A DNA stretch of 64,000 nucleotides from Doris montereyensis (Eukaryota; Mollusca; Gastropoda; Nudibranchia; Dorididae), in contig JAXRKP010000112.1 of NCBI GenBank assembly GCA_037039925.1, positions 65,001-129,000 of the forward strand, given 5' to 3'. Positions within the stretch are counted from its first letter, which is position 1, and each line of letters opens with the position of its first letter. The notes under the pieces are model-generated. The model saw only the letters and a program-made list of their open reading frames with translations, made no database searches and was not told the origin of the DNA. The translations under genes were made by a program, and so were the position numbers. Shown here piece after piece: positions 62,489 through 64,000 of this stretch.

Positions 62489-63325
62489 GGGGCGTAGAAA
62501 TGAATATCAATTATGCATTGGTGTGTAGAAATGAATATCAATTATGCTTTGGTGTGTAGAAATGAATATCAATTATGCTTTGGTGTGTAGAAATGAATAT
62601 CAATTATGCGTTGGGGTGTAGAAATGAATATCAATTATGATTTGGGATGTAGAAATGAATATCAATTATGATTTGGGGTGTAGAAATGAATATCAATTAT
62701 GATTTGGGGTGTAGAAATGAATATCAATTATGATTTGGGATGTAGAAATGAATATCAATTATGCGTTGGGGTGTAGAAATGAATATCAATTATGATTTGG
62801 GATGTAGAAATGAATATCAATTATGATTTGGGATGTAGAAATGAATATCAATTATGATTTGGGGTGTAGAAATGAATATCAATTATGATTTGGGATGTAG
62901 AAATGAATATCAATTATGATTTGGGGTGTAGAAATGAATATCAATTATGATTTGGGATGTAGAAATGAATATCAATTATGATTCGGGATGTAGAAATGAA
63001 TATCAATTATGCGTTGGGGTGTAGAAATGAATATCAATTATGCGTTGGGATGTAGAAATGAATATCAATTATGATTTGATGTGTAGAAATGAATATCAAT
63101 TATGATTTGGGATGTAGAAATGAATATCAATTATGATTTGGGGTGTAGAAACGAATATCAATTTGCGTTGGGTATGTAGAAATGAATATCAATTATGATT
63201 TGGGATGTAGAAATGAATATCAATTATGATTTGGGATGTAGAAATGAATATCAATTATGATTTGGGATGTAGAAATGAATATCAATTATGCCTTGGGGTG
63301 TAGAAATGAATATCAATTATGATTT
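62489..63325 (+). repeat. 31-bp minisatellite, 27 units
   Basis: Unit GTAGAAATGAATATCAATTA followed by TGATTTGGGAT, 31 bp. Twenty-seven units were counted by eye, very uniform, with two main end variants (TGATTTGGGA and TGCGTTGGGG). The last unit merges with the left arm of the inverted repeat at 63304. Confidence 0.95.
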
Positions 63326-63574
63326 GCTTCAATAAAAAAAGAAGCTAAAAATAATTTCAACATTGTCGAATATATAAAAGACAATATCTTAAATTGTATC
63401 ATTGTAAATCGATTTATGTGTGTATGGTGCTATGAGTAAGCACATCATTCATAAGTCAGCGTCACAATAATCAAATTTGAGATATTATCTCTTATATACT
63501 TATATATTGGACAATGTTGAAATTATTCTTAGCTTTTTTTATTGGAGCAAAACATAATAATTGATATTCATTTC
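63304..63574. mobile_element. Foldback/MITE-like inverted repeat
   Basis: Left arm 63304-63395 and right arm about 63481-63574 are inverted repeats of about 90 bp with a loop of about 85 bp. Shared landmarks are GAAATGAATATCAATTAT at the outer end, AATAAAAAAAG, AATAATTTCAACATTGTC and AATATATAA. No transposase and no clear target duplication were seen. The outer 18 bases equal the core of the 31-bp unit. Confidence 0.85.
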
Positions 63575-64000
63575 GTCAATCATCTTGCTCAAACTCCATA
63601 TCAAATAACATTACAAGCAGAAAGTCACTCAATACCAAAAGGTAAAACATGGGAGGACAAGTCAGTAAGGCGTATCATAAATAAATGTAGAACCGCAACA
63701 ACAAAAAATTGTAAAATGAAAACATAAATTAACTACACTTTTGAATCAGGATGAGCTTCTCGGAGAAAAAGTACTCTATACAGTATTAAGAGACAGAAAA
63801 AGCTCACGGCTTCTTCTAATGTCATGTTGATTTAAACAATGTTGACTATTCAGACCTTATATTATATATCGATAAGTATAAAAGTACCAGTTCATACAGT
63901 TTACTGTTGCCTTCATTGAGAGCTTGAAGTCAGTTTATATTTGCTTAATGAAAGCCAATGATGTCATTGTGATCTGCCATTTTGTAAAGTCGCCTCAGTA
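63575..64000. other. Non-coding spacer at window end
   Basis: No gene or repeat was recognised. The short frame at 63542-63727 overlaps the inverted repeat arm and has no support. Confidence 0.45.

Noticed and set aside
62489..63325. CRISPR-like regular repeat array
   Set aside because: The 31-bp units are directly adjacent with no unique spacers, and the context is eukaryotic. It is a minisatellite.

Overview
This is a stretch of invertebrate nuclear DNA, AT-rich, with introns, tRNA-derived SINEs, several LINE families, DNA transposons and long minisatellites. The many AGATCT-rich tracts (densest at 2.86-3.64 kb), the RTE-type and Jockey-type LINEs and the SINE style suggest a mollusc, probably a gastropod. 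That is inference from sequence style; no diagnostic gene was found. No bacterial, organellar or CRISPR feature is present.

Host gene. One multi-exon gene can be traced on the + strand from about 7.08 kb to 42.02 kb. Its exons are at 7084-8317, 8850-8982, 32255-32400, 32692-32983, 34590-34714, 37682-37997 and a 3.5 kb terminal exon at 38509-42022, with GT/AG borders and matching phases at three junctions. The product is not a protein I recognise. It has an acidic N-terminus, a Ser/Lys-rich stretch, a short coiled coil and an Arg/Gly-rich C-terminus that ends in about 20 copies of a 13-residue repeat (39 bp). Nearly every exon needs one or more single-base corrections to stay open, so it is either a decaying copy or a real gene in an indel-rich assembly.

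Mobile elements. Family A is an RTE-like LINE of about 3.4 kb (APE endonuclease plus reverse transcriptase, with a GAAA-type 3' tail). It has four copies: 1-2176 (+), 13915-17314 (-), 25398-28485 (-) and 53131-56255 (-). Family B is a Jockey-like LINE with ORF1, RT and RNase H, present as three long internally deleted copies and many 3' tails. Family C is a second RTE-like LINE (24.76, 52.69 and 59.58 kb). Family D is a LINE C-terminus with a PRTVRLWN motif at 51.2-51.9 kb. There are also two pogo/Tigger-type MITEs in opposite orientation, a CENP-B-type helix-turn-helix remnant of a pogo transposase, a piggyBac transposase remnant and at least five tRNA-derived SINE-like units. Copy A2 sits inside a family B copy and is flanked by an exact 13-bp target-site duplication.

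Right part (44-64 kb). Tandem repeats dominate: a 349-bp CT tract, a 27-bp minisatellite at two loci (46.0-49.8 and 60.6-62.0 kb), a 70-bp repeat grown inside a LINE coding end, a 50-bp repeat (56.3-58.3 kb) that abuts the 5' end of a LINE, a diverged repeat of about 330 bp (58.5-59.45 kb), and a 31-bp repeat (27 copies) that runs into one arm of a long inverted repeat at 63.3-63.6 kb. The recurring theme is that tandem arrays begin or end at transposon termini.
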